From Streptomyces abikoensis (GTDB lineage Bacteria; Actinomycetota; Actinomycetes; Streptomycetales; Streptomycetaceae), in contig NZ_BMRT01000004.1 of the NCBI RefSeq assembly GCF_014648775.1, positions 558,001 to 622,000 of the forward strand: a DNA stretch of 64,000 bases, read 5' to 3'. The number at the start of each line of letters is the position of its first letter. Positions within the stretch are counted from its first letter, which is position 1. The notes under the pieces were generated by a model. That model ran no database searches. It saw nothing but the letters and a program-made list of their open reading frames with translations, and was not told where the DNA came from. The position numbers were made by a program, and so were the translations under genes. Shown here piece by piece: positions 48,254 to 57,199 of the stretch.

Positions 48254-50143
48254 TCAAAGGTAACGACGGCGGGCGGCTGCGTTGCGGTCGTACTCCTCCC
48301 GGGCCGACACGGCCGCCGGGCGGGTCGCGGTCTCGGCGACGGGCACATCCCACCACGCCTGGGCGGGGGGCGCCCCGGACACAGTGTCGGCCGTTTCGGT
48401 CTCCACGTAGACACATGTGGGCCGGTCGGCGGCGCGTGCCTCCGCCAGCGCGGCGCGCAGCTCGTGGGCGGTGCGGGCGCGGAGCACGCTCATGCCGAGC
48501 GAGGCGGCGTTGGCGGCCAGATCGACCGGCAGCGGGGCGCCGGTGTACGTGCCGTCGGGCGCGCGGAAGCGGTAGGCGGTGCCGAAGCGCTCGCCGCCGA
48601 CGGCCTCCGAGAGGCCGCCGATGGAGGCGTAGCCGTGGTTCTGCACCAGGACCACCTTGATGGGGATGCCCTCCTGCACGGCGGTGACGAGCTCGGTGGG
48701 CATCATCAGGTACGTCCCGTCGCCGACCAGCGCCCACACCGGCAGGCCGGGTGCGGCCAGGGCGACGCCGATGGCGCCGGGGATCTCGTAGCCCATGCAG
48801 GAGTAGCCGTATTCGAGGTGGTACTGGCGACGGGAGCGGGTGCGCCACAGCTTGTGGAGGTCGCCGGGGAGGGAGCCCGCCGCGTTGACGATCACGTCCT
48901 CGTCGTCGACGACGGAGTCCAGTGCGCCGAGCACCTGCGCCTGGGTGGGCCGGGCGCCGTCGCCCCGGCCGTCGTCCGGGGCGTACGCGCGGGCGACGGT
49001 CGTCTCCCACTCGGCCTTCCCGGCGGTGTACGCGCTGACGTACGCGTCCGGCACGCGGTGTCCCGCGACGGCCTCCGTGAGCGCCTCCAGGCCGCTGCGG
49101 GCGTCGGCGACGAGCGGGAGCCCGGCGAGCTTGTGGGCGTCGTGCGGGGCGATGTTGAGGTTGACGAAGCGGACGTCCGGGGCGGCGAAGAGGGTCGCGG
49201 AGGCGGTGGTGAAGTCGCTGTACCGGGTGCCGACGCCGATGACGAGGTCGGCGGCGCGGGCGAGGGCGTCGGCGACGGCCGTGCCGGTGTGGCCGATGCC
49301 GCCGACGTCCGACGGGTGGTCGTGGCGCAGCGAGCCCTTGCCCGCCTGCGTGGAGGCGACGGGGATGCCGGTGGCGTCGGCGAACGCGCGCAGGGCGTCC
49401 TCGGCCTCGCTGTGGTGGACGCCGCCGCCCGCGATCAGCAGCGGGCGGCGGGCCGCCCGTACGGCCCGTGCGGCCGCCGCCAGTTCGGCAGGGTCGGGGG
49501 CGGGGCGGCGGACGTGCCAGACGCGGTCGGCGAAGAACTCCTCGGGCCAGTCGTACGCCTCGGCCTGGACGTCCTGGGGCAGGGCGAGGGTGACGGCCCC
49601 CGTCTCCACGGGGTCGGCCAGGACGCGCATGGCGGTGAGCGCGGCGGGGATCAGCGCCTCGGGGCGGACGATCCGGTCGAAGTACCGGGAGACGGGGCGC
49701 AGGCAGTCGTTGACGGAGACGTCGCCCGCGCCGGGGTGTTCGAGCTGCTGGAGGACGGGGTCGGCGGGGCGGGTGGCGAAGGTGTCGCCGGGCAGGAGCA
49801 GCACCGGAACGCGGTTGACGGTGGCGAGGGCCGCGCCGGTGACGAGGTTGGTGGCGCCGGGGCCGATGGAGGTGGTGACGGCGTGGGCGGAGAGCCGGTC
49901 GCGGTGGCGGGCGTAGCCGACGGCCGCGTGGACCATGGCCTGTTCGTTGCGGCCCTGGAGGTAGGGGAGTTCGTCGCCGGTCTCCAGCAGGGCCTGCCCG
50001 ATCCCGGCGACGTTGCCGTGGCCGAAGATGCCCCAGCAGGCGGCGACGAGCCGCTGCTGCCGGCCGTCGCGCTCGGTGTACTGGTGGGCGAGGAACGCCA
50101 CGAGGGCCTGGGCGACGGTGAGGCGTCGGGTCGGACGGGTCAT
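48254..50143 (-). CDS. iolD: 3D-trihydroxycyclohexane-1,2-dione hydrolase (ThDP enzyme)
   Basis: 629 aa from ATG 50143. The ThDP motif G-D-G-T-Y-L-M...Q-N-H-G and N-terminal Glu in Y-L-Q-G-R-N-E-Q are present, and S-C-M-G-Y-E-I-P-G is the IolD-specific segment. The enzyme opens the ring of the diketo-inositol intermediate. It overlaps iolB by 4 bp. Confidence 0.96.
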   Translation of the reverse strand: MTRPTRRLTVAQALVAFLAHQYTERDGRQQRLVAACWGIFGHGNVAGIGQALLETGDELPYLQGRNEQAMVHAAVGYARHRDRLSAHAVTTSIGPGATNLVTGAALATVNRVPVLLLPGDTFATRPADPVLQQLEHPGAGDVSVNDCLRPVSRYFDRIVRPEALIPAALTAMRVLADPVETGAVTLALPQDVQAEAYDWPEEFFADRVWHVRRPAPDPAELAAAARAVRAARRPLLIAGGGVHHSEAEDALRAFADATGIPVASTQAGKGSLRHDHPSDVGGIGHTGTAVADALARAADLVIGVGTRYSDFTTASATLFAAPDVRFVNLNIAPHDAHKLAGLPLVADARSGLEALTEAVAGHRVPDAYVSAYTAGKAEWETTVARAYAPDDGRGDGARPTQAQVLGALDSVVDDEDVIVNAAGSLPGDLHKLWRTRSRRQYHLEYGYSCMGYEIPGAIGVALAAPGLPVWALVGDGTYLMMPTELVTAVQEGIPIKVVLVQNHGYASIGGLSEAVGGERFGTAYRFRAPDGTYTGAPLPVDLAANAASLGMSVLRARTAHELRAALAEARAADRPTCVYVETETADTVSGAPPAQAWWDVPVAETATRPAAVSAREEYDRNAAARRRYL

Positions 50144-51015
50144 CGGTCTCCTCCTGCGCGGTCGTCCGGCGGGCCCGGGCGCTCCGGGCCGTAGAGCGGA
50201 AGTCTCGGGTCCACGGGCTGGTCCGGCCAGGTGCCGCGGATCCAGGCGTGGTCGGGGTGGTCGCGAATGAGCCACTCCCGCTCGGGGCCGGGGCCGGCCA
50301 TCACGTTGAGGTAGTACATGTCGTGGCCGGGCGCGGCGATGGACGGGCCGTGCCAGCCGTCCGGGATCAGCACGGCGTCGCCCGTGCGGACCTCCGTGAG
50401 GACGTCCGTCCCGCCGTCACGGGACGGCGACACCCGCTGATAGCCGAGGCCGGGGGTGCCCCCGGGGCCCTCGGCGATCTCGAAGTAGTAGATCTCCTCC
50501 AGCCGGGACTCCCGGCCCGGCAGGTGCTCGTCGTGCTTGTGGGGCGGATGGGACGACCAGTTGCCGCCCGGGGTGAGGACCTCGACGGCGATGAGCCGGT
50601 CGCACTCGAAGGTGTCGGCCGCGGCGAAGTTGTTGACCTGCCGGGAGCAGGCGCCCGTGCCGCGCAGCTCGACGGGAACGTGCTCGGCGGGGCCGTAACG
50701 GGCGGGGAGCCGGCGCTCGCAGCGCGCCCCGGCGAGGGCGAACCGGCCGCCGCCCGGGGAGGTCAGCGTGACGTGCGCGTCGCGCGGGGCGTAGGCGAAG
50801 TCGGTGACGGCGGTGAAGACGCCGCCGGGACGGCCGTGAAGTGCGAAGGTCTCCCCCTCCGTCCGGACCGTGCAGCCGCCGCTGAGCGGCAGCACGATCC
50901 ATTCGCTGTCGCCGGTTTCGAAGGTGTGGGTGCCGTTCGGGGGGAGGGTGAGGACGCGGAGGGAGGAGTGGGACCAGCCGGCGGATTCGGGGGTGATGGT
51001 GAGGGTGGGCGTCAT
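50140..51015 (-). CDS. iolB: 5-Deoxy-glucuronate isomerase
   Basis: 291 aa from ATG 51015. The KduI/IolB cupin motif is recognisable: W-S-S-H-P-P-H-K-H-D-E, R-L-E-E-I-Y-Y-F-E and D-G-W-H-G-P. His and Glu residues there bind the metal. It converts 5-deoxyglucuronate to 2-deoxy-5-keto-gluconate. It overlaps iolD and follows the repeat region after the aldolase gene. Confidence 0.95.
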   Translation of the reverse strand: MTPTLTITPESAGWSHSSLRVLTLPPNGTHTFETGDSEWIVLPLSGGCTVRTEGETFALHGRPGGVFTAVTDFAYAPRDAHVTLTSPGGGRFALAGARCERRLPARYGPAEHVPVELRGTGACSRQVNNFAAADTFECDRLIAVEVLTPGGNWSSHPPHKHDEHLPGRESRLEEIYYFEIAEGPGGTPGLGYQRVSPSRDGGTDVLTEVRTGDAVLIPDGWHGPSIAAPGHDMYYLNVMAGPGPEREWLIRDHPDHAWIRGTWPDQPVDPRLPLYGPERPGPPDDRAGGDR

Positions 51016-51040
51016 GCGGTGTCCTTGTCTGGTGAGGGGG

Positions 51041-51151
51041 GAAGGCCCCGGACCCGCCCCTTCCCGTTTCCTGGGGGCAAGCCCCCAGACCCCCGACGGC
51101 CCTGGGGGCCGGGGCGCGGCCTCGGGAAACGGTGAAAGGGCGGGGCCGGGG
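51041..51151. repeat. Imperfect long palindrome containing 27-bp dispersed repeat (copy 2)
   Basis: The two halves are related: a CCCCGGACCCGCCCCTTCCCG-like left arm and a 27-bp right arm (51125-51151) identical to the complement of 46636-46662. GGGGGC hairpins fill the middle. It lies between iolB and the aldolase gene and may terminate or attenuate the operon. Confidence 0.75.
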
Positions 51152-51208
51152 CATCCTCCCGCCGCGGCGGCGAGCAACCCCGTGCCGACCGGCCCGGCGG
51201 TGCCGGAC

Positions 51209-52087
51209 TCACAGCAGCCCCACCGCCGTGTCCACGGCTCCGACGACGTCCCCGTCCGCCGGGTACAGCAACGCCCGCCCCACCACCAACCCCTGCACCG
51301 TCGGCAGCCCCAGTGCCGACCGCCACCGTTCGTACATCGCGTCCTGGTCGTCCCCCACGTCGCCGCCCAGCAGCACCGCCGGCAGCGTGGACGTCTCCAT
51401 CACCCGTGCCATGTCGGCCGCGTCGTCCGTGACCGGCACCTTCAGCCAGGTGTACGCGGACGTCGCGCCCAGCCCCGACGCGATGGCGATGGACTTCGTG
51501 ACGGCCTCGGCGCTCAGGTCGTTGCGGACCCGGCCGTCGACCCTCCGCGAGATGAAGGGCTCGACGAAGACCGGCAGCCGCCGCTCCGCCATGTCGTCGA
51601 TGGCACGGGCGGCGGAGACCATCGTGGCGAGCGAGCCGGGGTCGTCGTGGTCGATGCGCAGCAGCAGCTTGCCCGCGTCGAAGCCGCGCCGGACGAGGTC
51701 GTCCGCGCGCGGCCCCGTGAAGCGGTCGTCCATCTCGAACGCGGCGCCGACGAGGCCGCCGCGGTTCATGGAGCCCATGACGACCTTGTTCTCCAGGGCG
51801 CCCAGGAGCAGCAGGTCGTCGAGGATGTCGGAGGTGGCGAGGACGCCGTCGACGCCGGGGCGCGAGAGGGCCAGGCACAGGCGTTCCAGCAGGTCGGCGC
51901 GGTTGGCCATGATCAGGGGCCGGCCCCCGGCGTCGAGCGCGCCGCGCGCCGTGTGGTCGGCGGCGACGATCATCAGTCGGCCGCTGTCGCCGACGAGGGG
52001 GCGCCGGCCCCGCCGGGCGGCGGCCTCGGCGATGGCCTCGGGGTGGCGGCTGCGCACGCGCGGCAGGTCGGCGATGCGGACGGTCAC
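51209..52087 (-). CDS. Cgl0158/DeoC-LacD-type aldolase of inositol catabolism
   Basis: 292 aa from GTG 52087, overlapping iolC (GTGA). The TIM-barrel aldolase pattern includes A-A-D-H-T-A-R-G, L-L-R-I-D-H-D-D and L-K-V-P-V-T with a candidate Schiff-base Lys. The family (named for Corynebacterium Cgl0158) is found in actinobacterial iol clusters and would cleave 2-deoxy-5-keto-gluconate-6-phosphate, replacing IolJ. That step is inferred from position. Confidence 0.88.
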   Translation of the reverse strand: MTVRIADLPRVRSRHPEAIAEAAARRGRRPLVGDSGRLMIVAADHTARGALDAGGRPLIMANRADLLERLCLALSRPGVDGVLATSDILDDLLLLGALENKVVMGSMNRGGLVGAAFEMDDRFTGPRADDLVRRGFDAGKLLLRIDHDDPGSLATMVSAARAIDDMAERRLPVFVEPFISRRVDGRVRNDLSAEAVTKSIAIASGLGATSAYTWLKVPVTDDAADMARVMETSTLPAVLLGGDVGDDQDAMYERWRSALGLPTVQGLVVGRALLYPADGDVVGAVDTAVGLL

Positions 52088-53055
52088 GAGACGGCCCCGG
52101 TTCCGGCCGAACGGGCCAGCAGCGCCGTCACCTCGTCCTCCGTCGGCATCGCGGACGAACAGGCGAGCCGCGAGGCGACGATCGCCCCGGCGGCGTTGGC
52201 GTAGCGCGTCACGCGTCCGAGGTCCCAGCCGGCGAGCAGCCCGTGGCAGAGCGCGCCGCCGAAGGCGTCGCCGGCGCCGAGGCCGTTGACGACCTCGACC
52301 TCCACCGGGGCCGCCTCGGCGACGGTGCCGTCGCGGTGGACGGCGAGGACGCCCTTCGGGCCCCGCTTGACCACGGCGAGTTCGGCCCCGGCCGCGAGGA
52401 GCGCCCGCGCCGCCGCGTACGGCTCCCGCTCGCCCGTGGCGACCTCGCACTCCTCGGCGTTGCCCACGGCCACCGTCGCGTGGGCGAGGGCCCGCTCGTA
52501 CCAGGGTCGGGCGGCGGCCGGGCCCTCCGGCCAGAACACGGGCCGCCAGTCGAGGTCGAAGACGGTGATCCCGTTCCGCCTCCGCTCCCGGAGCGCGGCG
52601 AGCGTCGCGCCGCGGCTGGGCTCCTCGCTCAGGCCCGTCCCGGTGATCCAGAAGATCCGGGCGGCGCGGATGGCGGCCAGGTCCAGCTCGGCGGTGTGGA
52701 TCTCCAGGTCCGGGGCCTTGGGGCGGCGGTAGAAGTACAGCGGGAAGTCGTCCGGCGGATGGATCTCGCAGAAGGTCAGGGGGGTGGGGTAGGCGGCCAC
52801 GGGCGTCACCCAGCGGTCGTCGACGCCGAAGCGGCGCAGCTCGTCGTGGAGGTAGCGGCCGAAGGGGTCGTCGCCGGTGCGGCTGACGAGGGCGGTGCGG
52901 CGGCCGAGCCGGGCGGCGGCGACGGCGACGTTGGCCGCCGAGCCGCCGAGGAACTTCCCGAAGGTGTCGGCCTCCGCGAGCGAGACCCCGGTCCGCAGCG
53001 GGTAGAGGTCCACCCCGAGCCGGCCCATGGTGATGAGGTCGTAGGGACCGGTCAT
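52084..53055 (-). CDS. iolC: 5-Dehydro-2-deoxygluconokinase
   Basis: 323 aa from ATG 53055 with GGAGGGGAAG. The PfkB/ribokinase fold has F-L-G-G-S-A-A-N-V-A and the C-terminal N-G-L-G-A-G-D-A-F-G-G-A anion hole with catalytic Asp. It phosphorylates 2-deoxy-5-keto-gluconate. It is the first gene of the minus-strand iol operon, next to the shared regulatory region. Confidence 0.95.
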   Translation of the reverse strand: MTGPYDLITMGRLGVDLYPLRTGVSLAEADTFGKFLGGSAANVAVAAARLGRRTALVSRTGDDPFGRYLHDELRRFGVDDRWVTPVAAYPTPLTFCEIHPPDDFPLYFYRRPKAPDLEIHTAELDLAAIRAARIFWITGTGLSEEPSRGATLAALRERRRNGITVFDLDWRPVFWPEGPAAARPWYERALAHATVAVGNAEECEVATGEREPYAAARALLAAGAELAVVKRGPKGVLAVHRDGTVAEAAPVEVEVVNGLGAGDAFGGALCHGLLAGWDLGRVTRYANAAGAIVASRLACSSAMPTEDEVTALLARSAGTGAVS

Positions 53056-53093
53056 GGTCTTCCCCTCCGCGCGTCGGCACGATCCGGGGCCCA

Positions 53094-53123
53094 GGTCTAG
53101 CCGGGCGCGGACACCCATGTCAA
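53094..53123 (-). promoter_or_regulatory. Candidate iolC promoter
   Basis: On the minus strand: TTGACA (53123-53118), an 18-bp spacer and TAGACC (53099-53094), ~32 nt leader to iolC. The -35 is an exact match to the Streptomyces vegetative consensus. Confidence 0.55.
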
Positions 53124-53127
53124 GCAT

Positions 53128-53183
53128 TTGTCCTTACATACTGACGTCCAACGGACCTGTATTGACGTGACGTCCTTATGTCC
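53128..53183. promoter_or_regulatory. Repeated GTCCTTA operator motifs in iol divergent region
   Basis: TTGTCCTTACATAC (53128-53141) and ACGTCCTTATGTCC (53170-53183) share GTCCTTA, 42 bp (four turns) apart. One lies next to the iolC -35 and one upstream of TTGACA at 53194-53199, a candidate plus-strand -35. Likely binding sites for an iol repressor encoded elsewhere (GntR or similar; inference). Confidence 0.6.
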
Positions 53184-53279
53184 GGACGTAGCCTTGACAC
53201 TCCCCGGCCCACCCGGGAGGCTACGGGCAACCCCAGCCCTTGTCCGGTCAGCGCCGACCGGCGAGAGGAGAGCCGCCGC

Positions 53280-54233
53280 ATGGACAGCCGCCCCATGGAG
53301 AGCGTCCGCGCCCACGACCGCAGCCCGTCACCGCCCCCCGCGCCGGCCCGGATCCGCGTCGGCTCCGCGCCGGACTCCTGGGGCGTGTGGTTCGCCGACG
53401 ACCCGGCCCAGCTGCCCTGGTGGCGCTTCCTCGACGAGGTGTCCGAGGCGGGCTACGAGTGGATCGAGCTCGGCCCGTACGGCTATCTGCCCACCGATGC
53501 GGCCCGGTTGCGCGAGGAGACCGGGAGCCGGGGCCTGAAGGTGTCGGCGGGCACGGTCTTCACCGCCCTCCACCGCGGGCCGGCGGTCTGGGAGGAGACC
53601 TGGGAACAGGTCTCCCGCGTGGCCGCGCTGGCGCGCGACACGGGCGCGAGCCACCTCGTCGCCATCCCCGCCTTCTGGCGGGACGACAGGACCGCCGAGG
53701 CCCTGGAGAGCCCGGAGCTGACGGCCGATCAGTGGCGGGCGCTGACCACCGGGACGGAACGGCTCGCGGCCGAGGTGCGTGACGCCTACGGGCTCTCCTT
53801 GGTCGTCCATCCCCACGCCGACACCCACATCGCCACCGAGGCGCACGTCGAGCGCTTCCTGGACGCCACCGACCCGACGCTGGTGAGCCTCTGCCTGGAC
53901 ACCGGGCACTACGCCTACTGCGGCGGCGACAGCGTCAAGCTCATCACGACCTACGGGGAGCGCGTCGGCTACCTCCACCTCAAGCAGGTGGACCCCGTGA
54001 TCCTGGCCGACGTCGTCGAGCGGGGCACCCCCTTCGGCCCGGCCGTGCGGCAGGGCGTGATGTGCGAACCGCCGCGCGGCGTCCCGGCGCTGGAGCCCGT
54101 GCTGACGGCCGCCCAGGGGCTCGGCGTCGACCTCTTCGCCATCGTCGAGCAGGACATGTACCCCTGCCCGCCCGACAAGCCCCTGCCCATCGCCCGGCGC
54201 ACCCGCGCCTTCCTGCGCTCCTGCGGCGCGTGA
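53280..54233 (+). CDS. Sugar phosphate isomerase/epimerase-fold protein of inositol catabolism
   Basis: 317 aa from ATG 53280 with GAGAGGAG. The AP-endonuclease-2-type TIM barrel is seen in G-S-A-P-D-S-W-G-V-W, E-L-G-P-Y-G-Y-L-P, V-H-P-H-A-D-T-H and C-L-D-T-G-H-Y. A protein of this type in actinobacterial iol clusters acts as inosose dehydratase (IolE) or isomerase; which one is not certain. It is the first gene on the plus arm. Confidence 0.85.
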   Translation: MDSRPMESVRAHDRSPSPPPAPARIRVGSAPDSWGVWFADDPAQLPWWRFLDEVSEAGYEWIELGPYGYLPTDAARLREETGSRGLKVSAGTVFTALHRGPAVWEETWEQVSRVAALARDTGASHLVAIPAFWRDDRTAEALESPELTADQWRALTTGTERLAAEVRDAYGLSLVVHPHADTHIATEAHVERFLDATDPTLVSLCLDTGHYAYCGGDSVKLITTYGERVGYLHLKQVDPVILADVVERGTPFGPAVRQGVMCEPPRGVPALEPVLTAAQGLGVDLFAIVEQDMYPCPPDKPLPIARRTRAFLRSCGA

Positions 54234-54334
54234 CCGCGCCCACCGGCACCACCGCACCCACCGGCACGGCTCCCCCCACCCGCACCACCATGCGCACCCG
54301 TACCAGCTTGCGCACCAGCACCGAGGAACACGCA

Positions 54335-55366
54335 ATGACGCAACACGGAACGCTCGGCGTGGCCGTCATCGGCACCGGCAGGATGGGCGCCGACCACGTC
54401 CGGCGCCTCGACGAGGCCATCAGCGGGGCGCGCGTGACCGCCGTCGTCGACATCGACCCGCGCCGCGCCGAGGCGGCGGCCGCCCGCGTCGACGGCTGCG
54501 CCGCCCACACCGACCCGGCCGCCGCCATGGCCGCGGCCGACGTGGACGCCGTGCTCATCGCCTCCCCCGGGCCCGCCCACGAGGAGGCCCTGCTGGAGGC
54601 GTTCGCACGGGACCTGCCCGTCCTGTGCGAGAAGCCCCTCACCCCCGACTCCGCCTCCGCGCGCCGGGTGCTGGAGGCGGAGACCCGGCTGGGACGCCGG
54701 CTGGTCCAGGTCGGCTTCATGCGCCGCTACGACAGCGAGTACCAGCACCTGAAGGCGCTCCTGGACGCGGGAGACCTCGGGCGGGCGCTGATGCTCCACT
54801 GCACGCACCGCAACGTCTCGACACCGCCCGGCTATACGAGCCAGATGACGATCAACGACTCGGTCGTCCACGAGATCGACGCCACCCGCTGGCTGCTCGG
54901 CGAGGAGATCACCGCCGTCACCGTGCTGCGGCCCACCCCCTCCTCCGGCGCCCCGGAGGGGCTGAGCGACCCCCAGCTCGTGCTGTTCGAGACGGAGGGG
55001 GGCGCGGTGGTCGACGTCGAGATCTTCGTCAACTGCGGCTTCGGCTACCAGGTGCGCTGCGAGGCCGTCGGCGAGCGCGGCACCGCGCGGATCGGCGACG
55101 CGCACGGGCTGACCGTCCACGCCGCCGGGCGGTGGGGCGGGGAGATCGCGCAGGACTTCGTCACACGCTTCCGGGGCGCCTACGACCGCGAGGTCCAGGC
55201 ATGGGTGGACGCCGTGCGCCGCGGGGGCACGGCGGGGCCGAGCGTCTGGGACGGCTACGCGGCCGCCGTGGTCTGCGAGGCGGCGGTACGGGCCCAGGCG
55301 ACCGGCGGGCGCGTCCCGGTCGTCCTCCCCGAGCGCCCCGCCCTCTACGCCGCCCCGCCGCGATGA
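54335..55366 (+). CDS. iolG: Inositol 2-dehydrogenase-like Gfo/Idh/MocA oxidoreductase
   Basis: 343 aa from ATG 54335 with GAGGAA. G-T-G-R-M-G-A-D-H binds NAD, and E-K-P-L plus H-E-I-D-A-T carry the catalytic Lys and His of the family. It oxidises myo-inositol to 2-keto-inositol. An in-frame GTG at 54230 overlaps the upstream stop and would add a Thr/Pro-rich APTGT-repeat leader; the ATG is preferred. Confidence 0.88.
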   Translation: MTQHGTLGVAVIGTGRMGADHVRRLDEAISGARVTAVVDIDPRRAEAAAARVDGCAAHTDPAAAMAAADVDAVLIASPGPAHEEALLEAFARDLPVLCEKPLTPDSASARRVLEAETRLGRRLVQVGFMRRYDSEYQHLKALLDAGDLGRALMLHCTHRNVSTPPGYTSQMTINDSVVHEIDATRWLLGEEITAVTVLRPTPSSGAPEGLSDPQLVLFETEGGAVVDVEIFVNCGFGYQVRCEAVGERGTARIGDAHGLTVHAAGRWGGEIAQDFVTRFRGAYDREVQAWVDAVRRGGTAGPSVWDGYAAAVVCEAAVRAQATGGRVPVVLPERPALYAAPPR

Positions 55367-56376
55367 GCGGCGGGCTGCGGGTCGCGCTGCTGGGCGCCGG
55401 GCGGATCGGCTCCCGGCACGCGGCCCGGCTGACGGCGACCCCGGGCGTCGCCGACCTGGTCGTCGCCGACGCCGACCCCCGGCGCGCGGCGGCCCTCGCG
55501 GAGGCCGTGGGGGCCCGTCCCGCCCGCACGGTGGGCGAGGTCTTCACCTCGGCGGGCGTGGACGCCGTGGTCATCGCCACCGCGACCGCCTCCCACGCGG
55601 CCCTGATCACCCGCGCGGCCCGCGCCGGGCTGCCCGCGTTCTGCGAGAAGCCCGTCGCGCCGGACCTGGCGGGCACGATCGCCGCGCTGCGCGAGGTGGA
55701 GGCGGCGGGCACCCTGCTCCAGATCGGCTTCCAGCGGCGCTTCGACGCCGGGTTCCTGGCCGCGCGCGAGGCGCTGCGCTCGGGGGCGCTGGGGCGGGTG
55801 CACACCATCCGGTGCGTGACCTCCGACGCGGCGCCGCCGCCCGCGGAGTTCCTGCCGCTGTCCGGCGGGCTGTTCCGCGACTGCATGGTCCACGACTTCG
55901 ACGCCGTCCGCTGGCTGACCGGCCGGGAGGTGACGGAGGTGTACGCGCGGGGGGCGAACGGCGGCGCGGCCTTCTTCCGCGAGGCCGGCGACGTGGACAC
56001 CGCGGCGGCCCTGCTCCTCCTCGACGACGGCACGCTCGTCACGGCCACCGCGACCCGGTACAACGGCGCCGGCTACGACGTGCGCGTGGAGCTGTCCGGG
56101 GAGCGCGACCAGTGGGTCGCCGGGCTGGACGACCGGGCGCCGCTGACCTCCGCCGAGCCCGGCGGCCCGGCCGCCCCGCGGCGGCCCTGGGCGGACTTCC
56201 AGGAGCGCTTCGAGGACGCCTTCCGGGCCGAGCTGGCGGCGTTCGTCCGGGCCGCGCGAGGACTCGCGGGCAACCCCTGCCCGGGGGCCGAGGGGCTGCG
56301 GGCCCTGCACGTCGCCGAGGCGTGCGAGGTCTCCCGGCGGGAGGCCCGGCCGGTCCGCCTGGCCGACGTCGGCTGA
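55363..56376 (+). CDS. Second Gfo/Idh/MocA oxidoreductase
   Basis: 337 aa from ATG 55363, overlapping the upstream stop (ATGA). G-A-G-R-I-G-S-R-H, C-E-K-P-V and V-H-D-F-D-A-V-R-W are intact. It may oxidise another inositol isomer (scyllo or chiro), a common reason for paired dehydrogenases in iol operons; inferred only. Confidence 0.9.
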   Translation: MSGGLRVALLGAGRIGSRHAARLTATPGVADLVVADADPRRAAALAEAVGARPARTVGEVFTSAGVDAVVIATATASHAALITRAARAGLPAFCEKPVAPDLAGTIAALREVEAAGTLLQIGFQRRFDAGFLAAREALRSGALGRVHTIRCVTSDAAPPPAEFLPLSGGLFRDCMVHDFDAVRWLTGREVTEVYARGANGGAAFFREAGDVDTAAALLLLDDGTLVTATATRYNGAGYDVRVELSGERDQWVAGLDDRAPLTSAEPGGPAAPRRPWADFQERFEDAFRAELAAFVRAARGLAGNPCPGAEGLRALHVAEACEVSRREARPVRLADVG

Positions 56377-56626
56377 CCCGGCAGCCGGGACCGGCGCCGA
56401 GACCTACCGCCGGGGCCACCGCCGGGCCCGCCCGCTGTTACCAAGTCACCTTGCTGTTACGAGCGTCACATCGGCGCGAGCCTTCCGTCACAGAAGTCCG
56501 ACAGGCCCTCGCGAATGATCACTCTCCGTCGTTCCCGGGGCGAGGCTCAAGCGACCGAGAACGGCCGCGCCGCAGCTCCCCGACGGACCCCTCCTCCGTG
56601 GCTGCGCCGCGGCGGAGAGGCGAGAG

Positions 56627-56833
56627 ATGACCGACCGTCGGCTCTGGTCCTACCGGGAGATCGCGGCGCACATCGGCGTGCAGACCGACACCGTGCGCTC
56701 GTACCGGAAGCACGGACTGCTGCCTGTTCCGGACCTCCACGAGCGCGGCAAGCCCTACTGGTTCGCGGACACCATCCGTGACTGGGTGACCCGGCGCCCC
56801 GGTTACCGGGACCGCCGTCCGAAGAAACCTTGA
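56627..56833 (+). CDS. Small AlpA/MerR-like HTH protein
   Basis: 68 aa from ATG 56627 with GGAGAGGCGAGAG. The HTH S-Y-R-E-I-A-A-H-I-G-V-Q-T-D-T-V-R-S-Y-R-K-H-G-L-L is followed by a basic tail. It resembles small Streptomyces DNA-binding proteins and phage AlpA/excisionase-type regulators. No mobile genes are near. Function unknown. Confidence 0.82.
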   Translation: MTDRRLWSYREIAAHIGVQTDTVRSYRKHGLLPVPDLHERGKPYWFADTIRDWVTRRPGYRDRRPKKP

Positions 56834-56858
56834 TTCCGCCGGTTCCCACCCCTCGGCA

Positions 56859-56873
56859 TACCCCCCGGGGGTA
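56859..56873. promoter_or_regulatory. CsoR-type operator upstream of copZ
   Basis: TACCCCCCGGGGGTA is a near-perfect palindrome of the type bound by the copper repressor CsoR in actinobacteria. TACGAT (56872-56877) overlaps its end and could be the -10, so bound CsoR would block transcription and Cu(I) relieve it. Confidence 0.78.
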
Positions 56874-56929
56874 CGATGACCCAGGCATCGACAGAAGCCC
56901 TGCGCAGCCCACTTCCGAGGAGCACACCC

Positions 56930-57145
56930 ATGAGCACCACCACCGTCTACAAGGTGTCCGGCATGACCTGCGGCCACTGCGAGTCCGCGGTGCGCGAGGA
57001 GGTCTCGGCGCTCGCCGGCGTGAGCTCGGTCGAGGCCGTGGCCGCCACCGGCCTGGTGACGATCACCGCCACCGAGCCGCTGGACGACGAGGCCGTCCGC
57101 GCCGCCGTGGACGAGGCCGGATACGAACTGTCCGGCCGCGCCTGA
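56930..57145 (+). CDS. copZ: Copper chaperone (HMA domain)
   Basis: 71 aa from ATG 56930 with GAGGAG. The metal-binding G-M-T-C-G-H-C at residues ~11-17 defines the family. It carries Cu(I) to a CopA-type exporter, which is not in the window. An operator of CsoR type lies 57 bp upstream. Confidence 0.94.
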   Translation: MSTTTVYKVSGMTCGHCESAVREEVSALAGVSSVEAVAATGLVTITATEPLDDEAVRAAVDEAGYELSGRA

Positions 57146-57199
57146 AGCGCTCCCGGCGCGAGGCACCTTCACAAAATCACCACAAGGAGCCTCTTGCCC

